NCBI GenBank assembly: GCA_021234155.1
Contig: JAJEKV010000169.1
Location: forward strand, 162,000 to 225,999
DNA: 64,000 nucleotides
Origin: Isoetes taiwanensis
Lineage: Eukaryota > Streptophyta > Lycopodiopsida > Isoetales > Isoetaceae
Direction: 5' to 3'
Below the pieces are notes generated by a model, which ran no database searches, was not told where the DNA came from, and was given only the letters and a program-made list of their open reading frames with translations. Position 1 is the first letter of the stretch; every line of letters starts with the position of its first letter. This document shows positions 1 to 12,300 of the stretch, piece by piece. A program made the position numbers and the translations under genes.

Positions 1-1760
1 ACCTCCACTATCAGCAACCCAGCTCTTCAACTGATTAATTATAGCCCAAACAATGATGGAGAGAGAGGGCATCCCTAGCGGACCTTGATACTGCTATTGA
101 ATGGTTGGTTTGTTGGCTGCAACTGGCCTAAATATATCTCATATAGTTGTACACTGCATTCTGTAGATCTGCAGGGACCCCCAGCTGTTGCAATCTTGCT
201 CAAAGCTTTTCCCGAGTCATTGTGCCAAGGGCCTTAACAAAGTCTATGAAGCAACAATACATGTCCTGCCGACGGGTCCTATTGTCTTCAACCGGAGTCC
301 GCAACATAAAGATGCGATCAATAGTTGAGTGTCGGGTTCTGAATCCCATCTAAGTGAGGGCGCACACCTCTGCTGTCTCTGCACAGCCCGTCAACTACTC
401 TCCTTGAGAATCATGGCTAGCAGTTTTACAAATACCGAATTGACCATGATTGTTCGGTAATTGGCTAGGTAGTGCGAGTCACCTGCCTTGTAGATGGGAA
501 CAACTCTGCCAGTGGTCCACTAGGGAGAGGGGAACCTACCTGTGATGCTCTATTGAACAAAGCGGTTAGTACCGATACTATGGAAGACCCTGCACACTTG
601 AACAACTCTGCCTGCATACCATCTAGATCTGGCGCTTTCCTAATGGCAAGATGTTGTAAGCCCTGGACAACGTCTGCATCGTGATTTTAGCGTCGGGCCT
701 TCTTGTGGGGGTAATGCTACTTGTGCACCCTGAGGATCGTATAGCTGCTGCAAGTATTACCCCCACTGCCCAGGAGTTCTCTGTAGGTTGCACTGGCATT
801 CTGAGCACCCTTCGCTAGAAGGTCCTGGGATGACGGTCTAGGAGGTTGAACATTTCCCTTCGATGCGCTGCAATGCACCTCGCTTTCTTAGCCTTAAGTT
901 GTCTGAACACGTGTGGGCGTAGAGCAGGATCTATGACCTGGCAGAGCGAGCATTTGCGTCCTTTGCACAACATCAAACCATGGTTACGTGGAAAAGTTGT
1001 GGTCCCCGAGGTCCATCGAGGGCGGCTTCTCCTGAAGCACCTTTCTGCAATAATCCCAAGCACGCCAACCAGGTAGCCTCTGTATTGCTTTAGCGTAGGG
1101 TACTGTAAAATTCTTGTCAAGTCATCTGTGAGCATCCCGGCATAAGGCTCTGCTTATTCATATGCCAGGAGCTACGGCACAGGGGGTTCGAATAGCCTGT
1201 CAAGCTAGCTGCAAGTAAAGTGGTAGATGGTCTGAGTCGACCTCTTGATCCCTACTATTTGTCTTACATGTTCATAATCCAATCGCAGCTGAGGCATGCG
1301 AGGAGCTGCTACACAGAAGGTTCGAACAGTCTGTCAAGCAAGCTACAAGTAAAGTGGTAGGTGGTCTGAGTCGACCTCCTCATCCCTACTATCTGTCCCC
1401 GAAGTGCTTGACCACATGCATATCATGCTCAAGCACCAACACATAGTCCATCGCACTAGATCGCCCCCTAGTTTTCCAGCCTGCAAGTGTGCTTGCGTGG
1501 AGGACAACCACTGTGCCAATCCATTGCAAATTACCAGGTCAAAGATACTGCAGAGCAAAAGCAACTGCCGACCATAGCGCTTGACTTGATTGTCATCTAA
1601 TGCTTATGGCCAAGCTCCTTCTGCATGGCACAGCTGCAACACATCATCATTCAAGGGATCTTCTATCCTTATGTGTGCACTGAAGTCTCTAAGCAGTATG
1701 GCACTGCCCAACTGATTGTGTTGTTGTATGTAGAGAGAGAGAGAGAGATGTATTTTTTAC
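1..1760 (-). mobile_element. Decayed LINE (non-LTR retrotransposon), copy A, cut by window edge
   Basis: This is the coding strand of a LINE read from about 1760 down to 1. Near 1620-1730 a broken frame resembles the end of an apurinic-type endonuclease domain, and 1-370 matches the first half of the reverse transcriptase. It aligns along nearly its whole length with copy B at 3336-5300, which is how it was recognised; for example both contain the stretch around the words for 'KAFD' and the 'NSS' loop. Stops and frameshifts occur throughout, so no protein is expected. The reverse transcriptase continues beyond base 1. The family is not named; an L1-like or related plant LINE is the likely class. 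Confidence 0.7.
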
Positions 1761-2039
1761 GTCGTAGCACAAGCCAGCATCCCTTAGGACATACGACGCT
1801 CCCTCTTCAAGGAGCACCACCCCCTACAAGGATACCAGAGGCCAAAGGTCCTAGGATGCCAAGATCCTAGTGAGGTTCGAACACGAGACCTCAATGTGTG
1901 CCTGAGTTAACACCCAAGACCAATACAATGATCACTTTGAGAAAAATAGGGTTGATCCACCATCGATATCTGCCTCCTACAACAGGATTTGATATGGGAC
2001 CTTGAGCTTCACGACCAATGCCCATACCAAGAAGGCTTT
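1761..2039. other. Unassigned repeat-like stretch between LINE copies
   Basis: This stretch starts beside a short GA-rich run (about 1733-1749) and holds a GGTTCGAAC-like motif near 1874, which resembles an RNA polymerase III B box but has no convincing A box or tRNA fold nearby. No coding frame is recognisable. It may be the remnant of another small repeat inserted beside the 5' break of LINE copy A. Confidence 0.3.
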
Positions 2040-2511
2040 CTGCATCTGCTCCAAGTCAGGTCGCAAAGGATACTATCAGGCCCCAGACTTCGATCCCATA
2101 TAGAAGGAAGAGTTCCACCAAGACTTTAAACAGTTGGGACTGATGGGCCCAATCATATAGTTCGGTCTGTGGCTGTTGTTTTGCATTGCATATAGTGCCT
2201 TCTAGACCATTGTCGCTCTTAACTAGATGGAAGTATTCCAGCACATTATAGAAGGAAACTCCACATTCAAATACTTTGTAGGTGGATGTCATTTCCACAT
2301 TTAGCTCCCAGTAATTGAAGAAGGGAGGCCTTGGCTGGCATGAGGATGATACGAGGACCACTTTAGTCTTCGCCAGATTGACATGCATATCAATGGCCTG
2401 GCAGAATTTGTCCAGGGCATCGAGCTGGCACTGTGTGTCATCCAGAGTGTAAGCTAGGAGGTCCACATCATCAATATATTAGCTGCCTGGTGATCTAGGG
2501 CAGAAGCCATT
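2040..2511 (-). mobile_element. LINE copy B, 3' part (reverse transcriptase C-terminal half)
   Basis: On the minus strand, from about 2511 to 2040, the frame contains a YIDDVDLL motif, equivalent to the catalytic YxDD box of LINE reverse transcriptases, preceded by one stop. It is followed by a TLDDTQCQLDALDKFC region and ends near LLYGIEVWG, a typical thumb-region motif. It is the direct continuation of the LINE at 3336-5300: that part ends at LLTDNGG, this part begins with GGNGFC, and an 808-bp hAT MITE sits exactly between them. Frameshifts and stops show it is dead. Confidence 0.75.
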
Positions 2512-2519
2512 GCCCCCAT

Positions 2520-3327
2520 CATGGAAAAAATTAGTAGCTATTAATAGCCAAATGGCGATTTTTTAGGGGGTCGACAATTTTTGTGGCGAATTTTATGAAC
2601 GAAGATTTCTTTTAAAAAAATAAAAAAATAGCCATACTTAAAACAAGTACTCCATTATTTTTTAGGATTAGCCAAACTATTTTCACCATTTTCCTTAAAG
2701 AAAAAGGGATTAGCCTTTTTTTATATTACAATATTTATATATTAAATCGTTAATAGCCAAACAAAAATGAACTCGTATTATAGATTTTTACACATCCTCA
2801 CCTACCATCATAAGTAATAGTAGTTTTTCAAACTATGAGTTTTTAATACATATACTTATGCATCTTCAAAAATGAATTGTAAGAGATGGCCAACATCCCT
2901 GTAGATGCCCGAGTTGATTGCATAATATCTTCCTTCAAGGGTTAGAGATAAATGCAATTTGATCACCATATCTAGAAGCTGTCATTGCATTGAATGTAGT
3001 TCAAACTATGGATGTTATAAGCTATGTTGTCCGCTTTTTGTTTAAAGTTTTTTAATATTATTGTATGTTCCTTGATTGTTGATTATTATTTATAATTATA
3101 GTACAATATATCTAAAGCTAGAGAATTTAATTTACATTTTCTCCTTTTTTCAGTTAGAAAGAATAGCCAAGTGAAAGTTTATAGTACTTAATTCAAGTCC
3201 AAATATATAAGAATGTATAATAATATAACTTTAGCCAAATGTATACCATAAATACTCTAAAATTTTGAAAAATAGCCAAACCATTTTTTATAAAAAAAAA
3301 TATATAGTATGCTTAATTTTTTCCCTG
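2520..3327. mobile_element. Non-autonomous hAT MITE (808 bp) inserted in LINE copy B
   Basis: The element begins CATGGAAAAAATTAG and its other end, read in reverse complement, begins CAGGGAAAAAATTAA, giving a terminal inverted repeat of about 15 bp with two mismatches. It is flanked by a perfect 8-bp target duplication, GCCCCCAT, at 2512-2519 and 3328-3335. Length of duplication and ends fit the hAT superfamily. The interior is AT-rich and non-coding and carries several copies of a TAGCCAAA-like motif on the plus strand (about 2544, 2664, 2753, 3163, 3233, 3271), possibly subterminal transposase-binding repeats. Removing it restores LINE continuity. Confidence 0.85.
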
Positions 3328-3335
3328 GCCCCCAT

Positions 3336-5300
3336 TGTCAGTAAGCTAGCTCTCCAACTGATCAATATAGAGTTCAAACAATATTGGAGAGAGAGGATAT
3401 CCCTGGAGAACTCTGATACTGCTGTTGAATGGTTGGCTTGTAGGTTGCAATTGGCCGAAGCATGTCTCATATAGTTTGTACACCCTATTTTGCAGATTTG
3501 CAAGGATCCTCCGTTGTCACAATCTTGCCCACAGCTTTTTCCAAGGCATAATATCAAAAGCCTTGGCAAAGTCAACGAAGCAACAATACAGATCTAAAGC
3601 CATGGCAAAGTCAAGGAAGCAACAATACAGATCTTGGCGATAGTTGTTGTTGTCTTCAACCATAGTCCGCAGCATAAAGATGTGGTCAATGATTGAGCCA
3701 GGAGCCTAAATCCCGCCCATGTGAGGGATCATACTTCTGTTACCTCTACCCAACCCATCAATTGTTGCTCTAGAATCCTGGCTAGCAATTTTGCAAACAC
3801 CGAACCTATCATGTAACGCCTTATTGAACAAGGCATTTAGGACTGGTACTATGGATGGCCCTGCTCACTTGAGCAACTCTGCCTGCATACCATCCAAGTC
3901 TGCCGCTTTTTCCATTGGCAAGATGTTGTAAGCCCTGGTCAACCTCTGCCTTTGTGATTCCAGTGCCAGACCTTCCTGCTGGGATATTGATTTGTGCACC
4001 TTGAGGATTGTAGAGTTGCTGCAAGTATTGCCTCCACTGCTCGGAGATGATGTTCCCTATAGGCTGTACTGGCTTTCTGAGCACCCTTCTCTGGAAGGTC
4101 CTGGGGTGATGGCCCAGGAGGTAGAATTTTCATTTGATGCCTCACGATGTACCCGGCTTTCTTAGCCTTGAGGAAAGGATGATACTATCTAGCTGCATGC
4201 GAGCGTAGAGCGGGATATGTGACCCGCGAAGCCCGCATTTGAGTTTCTTGCATTCAGCATCAAACCATTAATTACGTGGAAAGGTTATGGTCCCCGAGGT
4301 TCCCCCAAAACACATTTTTGCAGCCGTCCTGAGCATATCAATCAACTAGCCCGTCTGCTTCTCCAGCGTGGAATAATACTGCAGAACTCCTGCCATGTCA
4401 TCTGGAGCATCTGGGCATGTGCATTTGCATGTTCATAATCCAATTGCAGCTGAGGCGTGTGAGAATTGCTGCACAGGGTTCGAACGGCCTGTCGGGCTAG
4501 CTGCAGGTAAAGTGGCAGGTTGTCTGAGTCGACCACTTCATCCCTACTGTCTGTACCCACCCGGAGGTGTTTGACCACATGCATGCCCTACTCAGCCACC
4601 AACACATAGTCCACCACACTGGATCCATCCCCTGATTGTCCTGCTTGCAAGTGCACTTGCCACTGTGCCAGCCCATTGCAAGTTACCAAGCCAAAGATAC
4701 GGCAGAGCAGAAGCAACTACCTGCCATGTCTTGACAGTCATCTGATGCCCGTGGCCAAGCCCTTTCTAAAGGGCACAATGGAAACACATCGTCAGTCAAG
4801 GGGTCAAATCTTATGGGTTGTTCACCCCTGTGCGTACATTGAAGTCTCCAAGGAGTATGACACTACCCAACTGCTTGTGATGTTGTCTGTCGTCATATAG
4901 ATCGATAGCCTATCCACATCCAAATGGGTACGATAGAAGTGGCTTTTCGCATGTGAAAAATAGCAGACCACCAGGAAAATAAGGTTGCTATTGCAGTTTT
5001 GCACCCATACCCACAAGTAACTGCTGTGCCTATCTGTCTTGTGCAGGGAGTTTGATTGCGCCAAGGCTGTCTGGTAATAGTAGTCCCCCATCCCCTCGGT
5101 CCCTATTGAAGACTGAGAAGTCAGGTAGCCTGTGCCCTGCATGCTCCCATGTCTCCATAAGGAAGAGATATCCATATCCATAGCAATGGATTTGAAACTG
5201 TCTCCTTTTTGCTATGGAAAACCCTGACAATTCTAGGAGACCACACGAAGGCACAATCCAATTTGCTGGCCGTAGGTGGAAATGTAGATTCAATTGTGGC
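3336..5300 (-). mobile_element. LINE copy B, 5' part (endonuclease and reverse transcriptase start)
   Basis: Read from about 5300 downwards, the minus strand shows an endonuclease/exonuclease/phosphatase-like domain (METWEHAG near 5160; ILLGDFNVRTG near 4850, with the conserved GDFN), a long linker, and then the first half of a reverse transcriptase to about 3336. The rest of the reverse transcriptase lies at 2040-2511 beyond a hAT MITE. Several frameshifts and stops separate the blocks. A 39-bp in-frame tandem duplication lies at 3557-3634. Copy A at 1-1760 is a paralogue. No poly(A) tail or target duplication was recognised. Confidence 0.75.
3557..3634 (-). repeat. 39-bp tandem duplication inside LINE copy B
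   Basis: Bases 3557-3595 and 3596-3634 are adjacent copies differing at two positions. The corresponding place in LINE copy A (about 231-270) has a single copy, so the duplication is specific to copy B. Being 39 bp long, it adds 13 codons without shifting the frame. Confidence 0.85.
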
Positions 5301-6262
5301 GGCGGGGCGAGAGGCGAGAGCAACGGAAGTAGCATGCAGAGCACAGGCACTGGCATGCGAGATGGATACACATGAATAGGTTAGAAATTCAAGAAAATTG
5401 ATGAACTAAAACCTGCTTAAAAAAAGGGCACAGCATATCCATGAGGACCCCAGCGGGACATGGGACGAGCACAAAGCAAAGGGCCGAAGCCCGAAATAGA
5501 GAACTAGAGGCGGGAAAGGAAAAGAATAACAAAATAGCAAAGAAGAGGGTACCACAAAAATTCCAAGTCAACTGTTTAAACAAAGAACTAAGGCTTGCAA
5601 AATCTTGGGGAGAATGAAAATGATATACCAGCATTTCCCGTTGTTCCTAGCTTAAGGTTCTATAATTGTGACGGAGTGGCATGGCCAGGCTAGGACAACT
5701 AGTTACAAGAAACTTGAGAGAACGTTGGTTGGTTGAACATAGATTCGAAAGCTTTGGAGCACATGTAGCAAAAATTATGAGAACTGGGCATGTCCAGTAC
5801 CTATCATTCAGAAAACTAAAAGATCTCGAAGTATCATCCTCTAGAACGCCCAACATTCTGAGTTCAAAATGGCGTGCATAACTTAACTTGGTATTCCTAA
5901 GCTATAAGCCAATTCTTTTGTGCAATTCCAGCGCTTTTATTTTAAATCAAGTATGTATATGCCAGCATCTATTCCTAAATAACCATAAAGCTAAAAGTAC
6001 TCTTAAAATTACAAAACGTAGCAATGGAAAGCCATTCTGGATGCAATGTGGGCAGCACACATTAGGTAGGCATCCGCAGGTTAGCTATGTGAGAGGCTAT
6101 GCGTTCTCTACTATGGTGTATTTTATTTCTACCTATGTGCGCCACAACTAACGAACACTAAAATACAATAAACATTTTGAGGATGATTACAGGACAGCAG
6201 AGGGAATCCTCAAGAGTTGCATATGAAACCTAACCCAAGTAATGGGTACAAATGTACATGAA
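5301..6262. other. Intergenic stretch downstream of TOP6A
   Basis: No recognisable gene. Short open frames on both strands (for example 5681-5881 plus) show no family resemblance. The part next to 6262 should contain the 3' untranslated region of the minus-strand TOP6A gene. Confidence 0.4.
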
Positions 6263-7566
6263 CTAGATCCAGTCTTTTTCTTGTAATTTCAAAGGGAGAT
6301 AGACTTCAGACAGATACTGAAAACCAAAGCTGCTAAGCGCTTGAATTTCAGCCTTTTCTTTTGTCTTCACCATCAATTCAAGTTCCTTGTGCCAATTTGG
6401 ATCTTTCTTGATAAAATCCTCTTCCAACAGGTCTTTTCCAGTTTTAATATCCTGATCAGTCATGGGAAGCCGACACTGTTCTGGAATCTTATATTTATCA
6501 AGATCAGATGGACGTACACCTAACCACTTGATATCTGGAGTTGTCAAATTTGAACTATCATATGACATGTTTTTAGAACCGCTCATATAAACAGAAAGAA
6601 TCTTCAAGCCATAAGGATCACTGTCAACAAGACCAAGCACTGGCAGCTTCAAATCTGTCTTCATCTTCTTCAGAAACAACCTAGTAGCAACATCTGGTTG
6701 CCCTTTTGCTGTTACTATCACGCAAGGAAATCTGTTATAGAACCTATCTTCTGCAAGTCTCATAAATGCAGCATCTTTTTCAACCAGCAAAATAAAAGGG
6801 CATCACTCTCCATGCCTCCAACCTTATCAATATTTGGAGGAATGGCCTTACCCCCAACTCCCATCTTGGTGCAGTCAATTCTATCACCATCTTCCACAAA
6901 AACAAGTCTTCCTACCACAACACCCTTCTCAGAAGCCACCACATTCAGACTTGACCTAGTGCAACCTAGCATACATGAGACATCATCCAGGACACTGTCA
7001 GACTGCCCCTGCTCCTGAAAAAGCTTCACATCTGTATAGAACAGATCACGTTTTGTAACATGAATTTGTTTAATACAGAGCTGATGTACAAGCTGAAGGA
7101 TCCTTGTGGTGATTGCAGTTTTTCTTACACTAGACATATTGGCAAATTGCCTAAAGGACGCCTTGTCCTTAAGCACAATCCTGTCCAACTCAGGAACATA
7201 CAGCTGATTTGCACCACTTCTTGATGGCACATTGTACCCTAATCCATTGCCACTGAGAATCGATTTTGCAACAGTTAAAATTGTTTTTTCAATTTCAGAA
7301 ACTACTGAATCTGAGCTCAAATCTACCACTTCTTTGCAAACGTCCGGAAGATTGAGATCACTCAAGGATCTACTGTCAGTATGAATATTTTTAGAAGATT
7401 CGCAGAAATTTCTTACAACTGAAAGAATGGCCGCATCAGATTTGAGGCGTTTTTTGAAACCTAAGGCGGCCTTAGCCTGTGCCTTGGGCGCTTCGGCAGG
7501 AGCGGACTCGTCGGCTTCAATATCCATATCGCCATCCCCGTGTTTCCGACGGCGCTTCTCTGCCAT
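6263..7566 (-). CDS. TOP6A: DNA topoisomerase VI subunit A (SPO11-3/RHL2-like), with a 1-base frameshift
   Basis: The A subunit of the plant type IIB topoisomerase works with TOP6B; in Arabidopsis this complex is needed for endoreduplication. The reading frame runs from ATG at 7566 to a stop at 6263, about 433 codons with no intron, close to family length. The 5' part (7566 to about 6795) has a basic, acidic-tailed N-terminus and the winged-helix domain with catalytic tyrosine Y177 in TKRDLFY. The 3' part continues in another frame with the Toprim signatures LVEKDAAF (about 6784) and VDSDPYG (about 6625) and ends in the expected KDWI. The frames break at an A4 run (6794-6797, plus strand) where the family pattern expects five. 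This is either a sequencing error in a homopolymer or a recent inactivating mutation; everything else looks functional. Intronless structure may be native or may mean a retrocopy. Confidence 0.92.
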
Positions 7567-10249
7567 AGCTGGTTTTCCCTCCTAAAACAAACAGCAAGTT
7601 ACTTGAGGTGGCCGATATAATGCCCCGTGATCACCCAGCTGATCCAAAATTTTCAGAGGTAGGAACTAGACGGTTTTGGTACTAGATCCGCTTATACTTT
7701 ACATATTTTCCCTTTGGACATTATTTTTCCTTTTTTTTAATTAAATTGTGGCCATTGATTTTCAAAATATTCTTACATATATTCTCTCTCCTAAAGTGTC
7801 GTTCACAAATTTGTGATGGGGTCAAACACCATTTCCCACGTTATCATATGATTCTCAAACCATTGCATCAAGTCAATATGCTAGTCAACTCATATATTCT
7901 CTTCTCCAAACATACAAATGAAAATATTCAGTGAAACACAAGCATGACATATGAATAAAATATTCACTATAGCTGCAAAGGCAACGGCTATTTCCAACTT
8001 TGGCAAACCAAGTTTGCATGAGCTTCGGTTCTCCTTCAGCTGTATAAATCTGCTAGCCGAAATGGCTATATATGTCGTTGGATCCCACTATCATAGTATC
8101 CATCCGAAATCATAAATCCCAGCATGATTATGGTCATATCTACACCAAGTTGGAACACATGCGACCTCTTAATATAGATTTTCATTATGCCTTCATCCAA
8201 TACGATTGCTTAGAGAAACCGTTGCTTGAAATACATACATGGCACGAATATCCTTGACTCACACTTGAAGCAAAGAGCAACATCTTCTCTACGTGCTCCA
8301 AGCACATTATCTGTGACAAGCAAGCAGAAGAAATGCACCTGTGCACAAAGGCTTGCAACTACCATATGGCACATGCATGCTTTTAAAGGACAATGTTTGT
8401 TTTGCTATGTGCTTTACTCCTTCACGTGGAATCAAAGGGCCAATTCTACCATGTCTCTGTCATCATTAACTCACCCAACAGAAAAATCATGATTGCAAAT
8501 GTGTCTTTTGTTCTAAAGTCAATCTCACGTAGCAACCTTCGCTTAATGAGTGCTGAAGTTAAGCCAACATAGCTGCTTTCCAAAAGCATAGTACATACTA
8601 ATAAAACCTCAGCTATAATCAAGCAATCATATATTCTAATGTCATGTAAAATGTCATGAACTTCCTCTTTCTTGTGAATGCTACTACTGCAAACACAATA
8701 TAAGATCATTCTGGATATGTTGCAAAAGGCATATGATAATTAGAAGTAATGTGGTTAAAAACATAAAATTGTACTTATAAGACATCTCATAGACGACATG
8801 ATAAACTCTACATTTTATGTGCTTACCACGTGTGTTGTCAGCACACTCCAACTATCTGCATACAGCCACATAAACTCATGAGTCATATGAGACCAAAGCA
8901 TGGAGAGTTGAACCTCTCGGCAAAGCGGATCCTTCGTTGCTCCACCACAGCCAAGGCCGGGGATATTTCCATGCAATTATGCTCAAACAAACATATGCAA
9001 ATGTCTTTCTTCTTTTTATTTTTCTCATTTTTTATGCACAATTGATATGCTCAATTACTCTATGAGATGTTACATTAATTGTACCTCAAATTTAGAGCAC
9101 TTGTATGCCTTCATTGCAAGATTTCGATCCCGCAATGCTCTCATATAAGAACTTCTTTGGATAGATTCATACGGGCTCTCAATGCCCGTCTTTCTTCCAC
9201 ATATATATTTACTTCCAATGTACTTTTCACGGGCATGAAACAATCTGTTTAATTGAACTCTCAACACTTTCACTGCAACTGCCACGCTTTTTCGTTATTG
9301 TGTTTATGCTCATGATGTTTGTGAGCAATTCAGCAGCTACTTGCACTTGCTCTTCTTCTGCTGCAGCAATTGTAGAAAAGGGTTTGTACGATGGGTATGT
9401 CCTTTGTAAACCTAGATCTTTGTATATCAAGTTGATAATATTTGATTCTTTGAATTGGATATTGACAATTGAGGCAAGGGTTTTGATGCTAACGGAATAC
9501 AAGATACGGAGATTTCTCTTTTTTTGGACGTCGTACTGCCATACCCAAGGTCAGGGGTTCAACGCTTCGTTGTGAAAGTAATCATGATAATTGTAAAATT
9601 AGTGGGGAAAGGGCCCATTTCATCCATGTACAATGAAAGGAGATTCTTTAGTATAAGCAGAAAGGAGGTGTGTTGAAATGCTGATCAAGATTCTGCTTAA
9701 ATGCACCTGTATGTTGTTAAAAACAGATAAAGACTAGTTGAGCCTTTATTAATTCTTCCTGTACATATCCTATGTATGGGGGGCTCTCATTAATGAGTGC
9801 TCCAGAATTTTCTCATGACTCAATTTGTTTCACCGGCATAATTATGCCCTCTAAAATTTTCAGTTTTCTTATTAGATGGGGAACTCAACTTGAAAATCTC
9901 AGATCACGTTTGCTATTTTTGAATTCAAGGTGCTGGCAGATACTTCCATTGCCCATATATTGATGTAGACTTGTTGCCTTGGCACTTCCGCAAAAGATAC
10001 CAATGATCCTTTGCTTTAAGTACTCCGTCGTTATTATGGATGAAGCCTATGTAAGGACAATACCAGTGTTGGGCAAACTTTTTGAGTCCCATCAGAAAAT
10101 TTCCTATGCTTACTTTGGCCCGTCAAATATCTTGTGTTTAGGGCCGGAACTTTCCATTGACTTAAAGACCTACCACAAAAATTCCTATGATACACTAACT
10201 TAACCGAAGAATTTTCAATTTCAATTAGTTGGTTTATAGCGTTCTCCAA
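7567..10249. other. Intergenic stretch upstream of TOP6A, no gene recognised
   Basis: The segment adjoining 7566 should hold the TOP6A promoter and 5' leader, but I see no distinct element. Open frames up to about 90 codons occur on both strands without family resemblance. Composition is AT-rich with T-runs (for example 7727-7740, 9006-9035). Confidence 0.4.
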
Positions 10250-10455
10250 ACTTGGTTGATTTATGGTGTTACCCGAACTTTGCCCAACATTGGACAATAC
10301 ACACTGATATACTTCTTGGTCTCAACCAGTTGATTTAGTGCCCGAACTTGGTTGATTTATGGTGTTCCCCAAACTTTGCCCAACACTGGACATTACACAC
10401 TGATATACTTCTTAGGCTCCCAACACTGGACAATACACATTGATACACTTCTTGG
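10250..10455. repeat. Short direct repeats, about 96-bp and 40-bp spacing
   Basis: A 64-bp block at 10254-10317 recurs at 10350-10413, and its last 35 bp recur a third time at about 10419-10453. The shared core reads CAACACTGGACAATACACA. The preceding 10060-10250 holds more degenerate phrases of the same kind. Non-coding; looks like a locally duplicated dispersed repeat. Confidence 0.7.
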
Positions 10456-11192
10456 GCTTCTAAAGGATATACAAGCAAGAAGGCAAGAAGTGTCTAATCA
10501 TGTGAATGTACTTGGTAAAACACATGTTGACACAGCCACAATATGATTAGCAATGATACTAGCTATTTAAAATTGTTGGTCATATCATCTACTTTAGATG
10601 CAAAAAAGTTCTCTAGTTTCTCAAATGATGCAGAGGTTGTGTACATTAAGGGGCGCCAATTTCCAGTAGAGGTATTTTATTTTATATGTATAAAAAACCT
10701 GAACAAGCTATTCTTGATGCAACATTAAGCACTACTTTTCACGAGTGGATCTACATAATGATAATTACCTAGTTTTTCCTTGCAAATAAATGCTTCAAGA
10801 TATATAGAACTTTAATCGAACTGCCACGTTTTTAAATAAGTTCTAAATATCCATTCTAAATCTCAATGAAACCCACTAGAGAGAAAGCAGACTCCAAATT
10901 ATTAGTTACCTGAATGACTATTCTAAATTTCAACATCATGTAACCATCTCTCTATGCCTGTTTTGCTATATAATACTGCAAATCTTGATCTATTTTTGTT
11001 TCAGAAAATATTTTCACTAACAAATCATCCAAAGCATGCAATGGCAACTTACAGCTTCTAATAGCATCTGAAAATAGGCCTACTAATTATGAAGAATTTG
11101 TGGATCTAGATATCACTTAAAAAGCTGTACATGTGTAGAGAGATCAAGAAAAAAATGAAATAATGGAAGATTAAATAAAACAGAGATGTTCC
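10456..11192. other. Intergenic stretch downstream of TIM22
   Basis: AT-rich, no recognisable coding sequence. The region just below 11193 should contain the TIM22 3' untranslated region and polyadenylation signals. Confidence 0.4.
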
Positions 11193-12300
11193 TCAAGTAT
11201 GGCGATCAAAAATTTTCTCAATTGCAGCTGAGAACGCTGCAAATCCAGCGCAGCCCAAACAGGCAGCTTGTGGTCCCGCTGTAAGTACCAAATAAGCAGT
11301 TAATTTTTTGGAATCCAATAATAACATTCCCTCACTAGTTCCCAATATGTAAAATTTCCAACCCCAGCCAGCAGCATACCTCTTGCTGATAGTGCACCCC
11401 CAGTCACACAGCCTGCAACTAATGAGTTTGTCATATCATGCTTTGCCCTGGCCTGCACTCCCAAATGCATTGTCAAAATGACCCTTTAAACAAGAATGTG
11501 AAAATCCTGCAAAATGACAACAGATTCTTATCATGCAGCTTTAACCTATCTTGACCAGGCAACTAATAACTTTGTTGCATTGTGATTAGATCCCCTGGGC
11601 CTTAAAAGCATCCAGAAAGATACACAGAAAACACAACAACGCACGTATAAGATGATAACCAGACACAATAAGCTGATTGTGCAATAATAAGATGATTCCA
11701 GAGCTTAGTTTGTGAGCTACCTTCTCAACGGCACATTCTGCTCCAGAGAATATAAATCCCATAATAGCAAATGCCTTGGCCATCTGCATGCTCTTCCCGC
11801 CCATTTGTTTGGCAGCATAGACAAAATGCTGCCTTGCATTCATCTGCTCAGGATTCAGTGGGTTGTCCAAGGCTCCAAAAAGCATACCCATAAAAACACC
11901 CATACCACCACCTGCATTTAACATAACGCTGAAACTAATTGAACAGATAATACCACATGACAGACAGTTCAATAAATACAGACTTTTTTTAGTAACCAGT
12001 ATGAAAACATCTGAATCAAATAAAGTATCATCTTTGTCTTTTTAAGTATAAGTAAATTTCCTCACGCACAAAAATTGAACCCAGGTTCAAAAACTTAAAT
12101 TATTGGAAACAAAATGAAAAGAGGCATTTCATAAAGTGCATATGTAAATAATGGAACTTACCCATGACTCCGCTGATGACGCTCCTAACGGCACAATTAT
12201 TGAACATATCTTGCGCTTTAATTTCATCGAAGGTTGGAATTCTAAGCGGTTCCGCATCTGCTGCTCCAGTAGCCACCGACGGAGGGGGCTCGGTCGCCAT
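11193..12300 (-). CDS. TIM22: Mitochondrial import inner membrane translocase subunit TIM22, four exons
   Basis: TIM22 forms the channel of the carrier translocase that inserts polytopic proteins into the inner mitochondrial membrane. Joined exons 12300-12162, 11911-11721, 11452-11380 and 11278-11193 encode 162 residues. All introns have GT/AG ends (donors GTAAGT, GTAGCT, GTATGC) and the phases fit. Features: N-terminal IPTFDEIKAQ, a cysteine at residue 36 in FNNCAVR, glycine-rich first membrane segment (GVMGGGMGVFMG, around residues 44-55), DNPLNPEQM, then SGAEC with C106, the partner cysteine of the family, AKHDMTNSLVAGCVTGG and a C-terminal IEKIFDRHT. The ATG at 12300 is the only start giving the family N-terminus. 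Length and motifs match plant Tim17/Tim22/Tim23 proteins; it appears intact. Confidence 0.95.

Noticed and set aside
1865-1900. tRNA gene or SINE suggested by GGTTCGAAC near 1874.
   Set aside because: No matching A box or cloverleaf could be drawn around it.
5681-5881. 66-codon plus-strand ORF with a true ATG.
   Set aside because: No recognisable domain and no supporting context; lies in the likely 3' flank of TOP6A.
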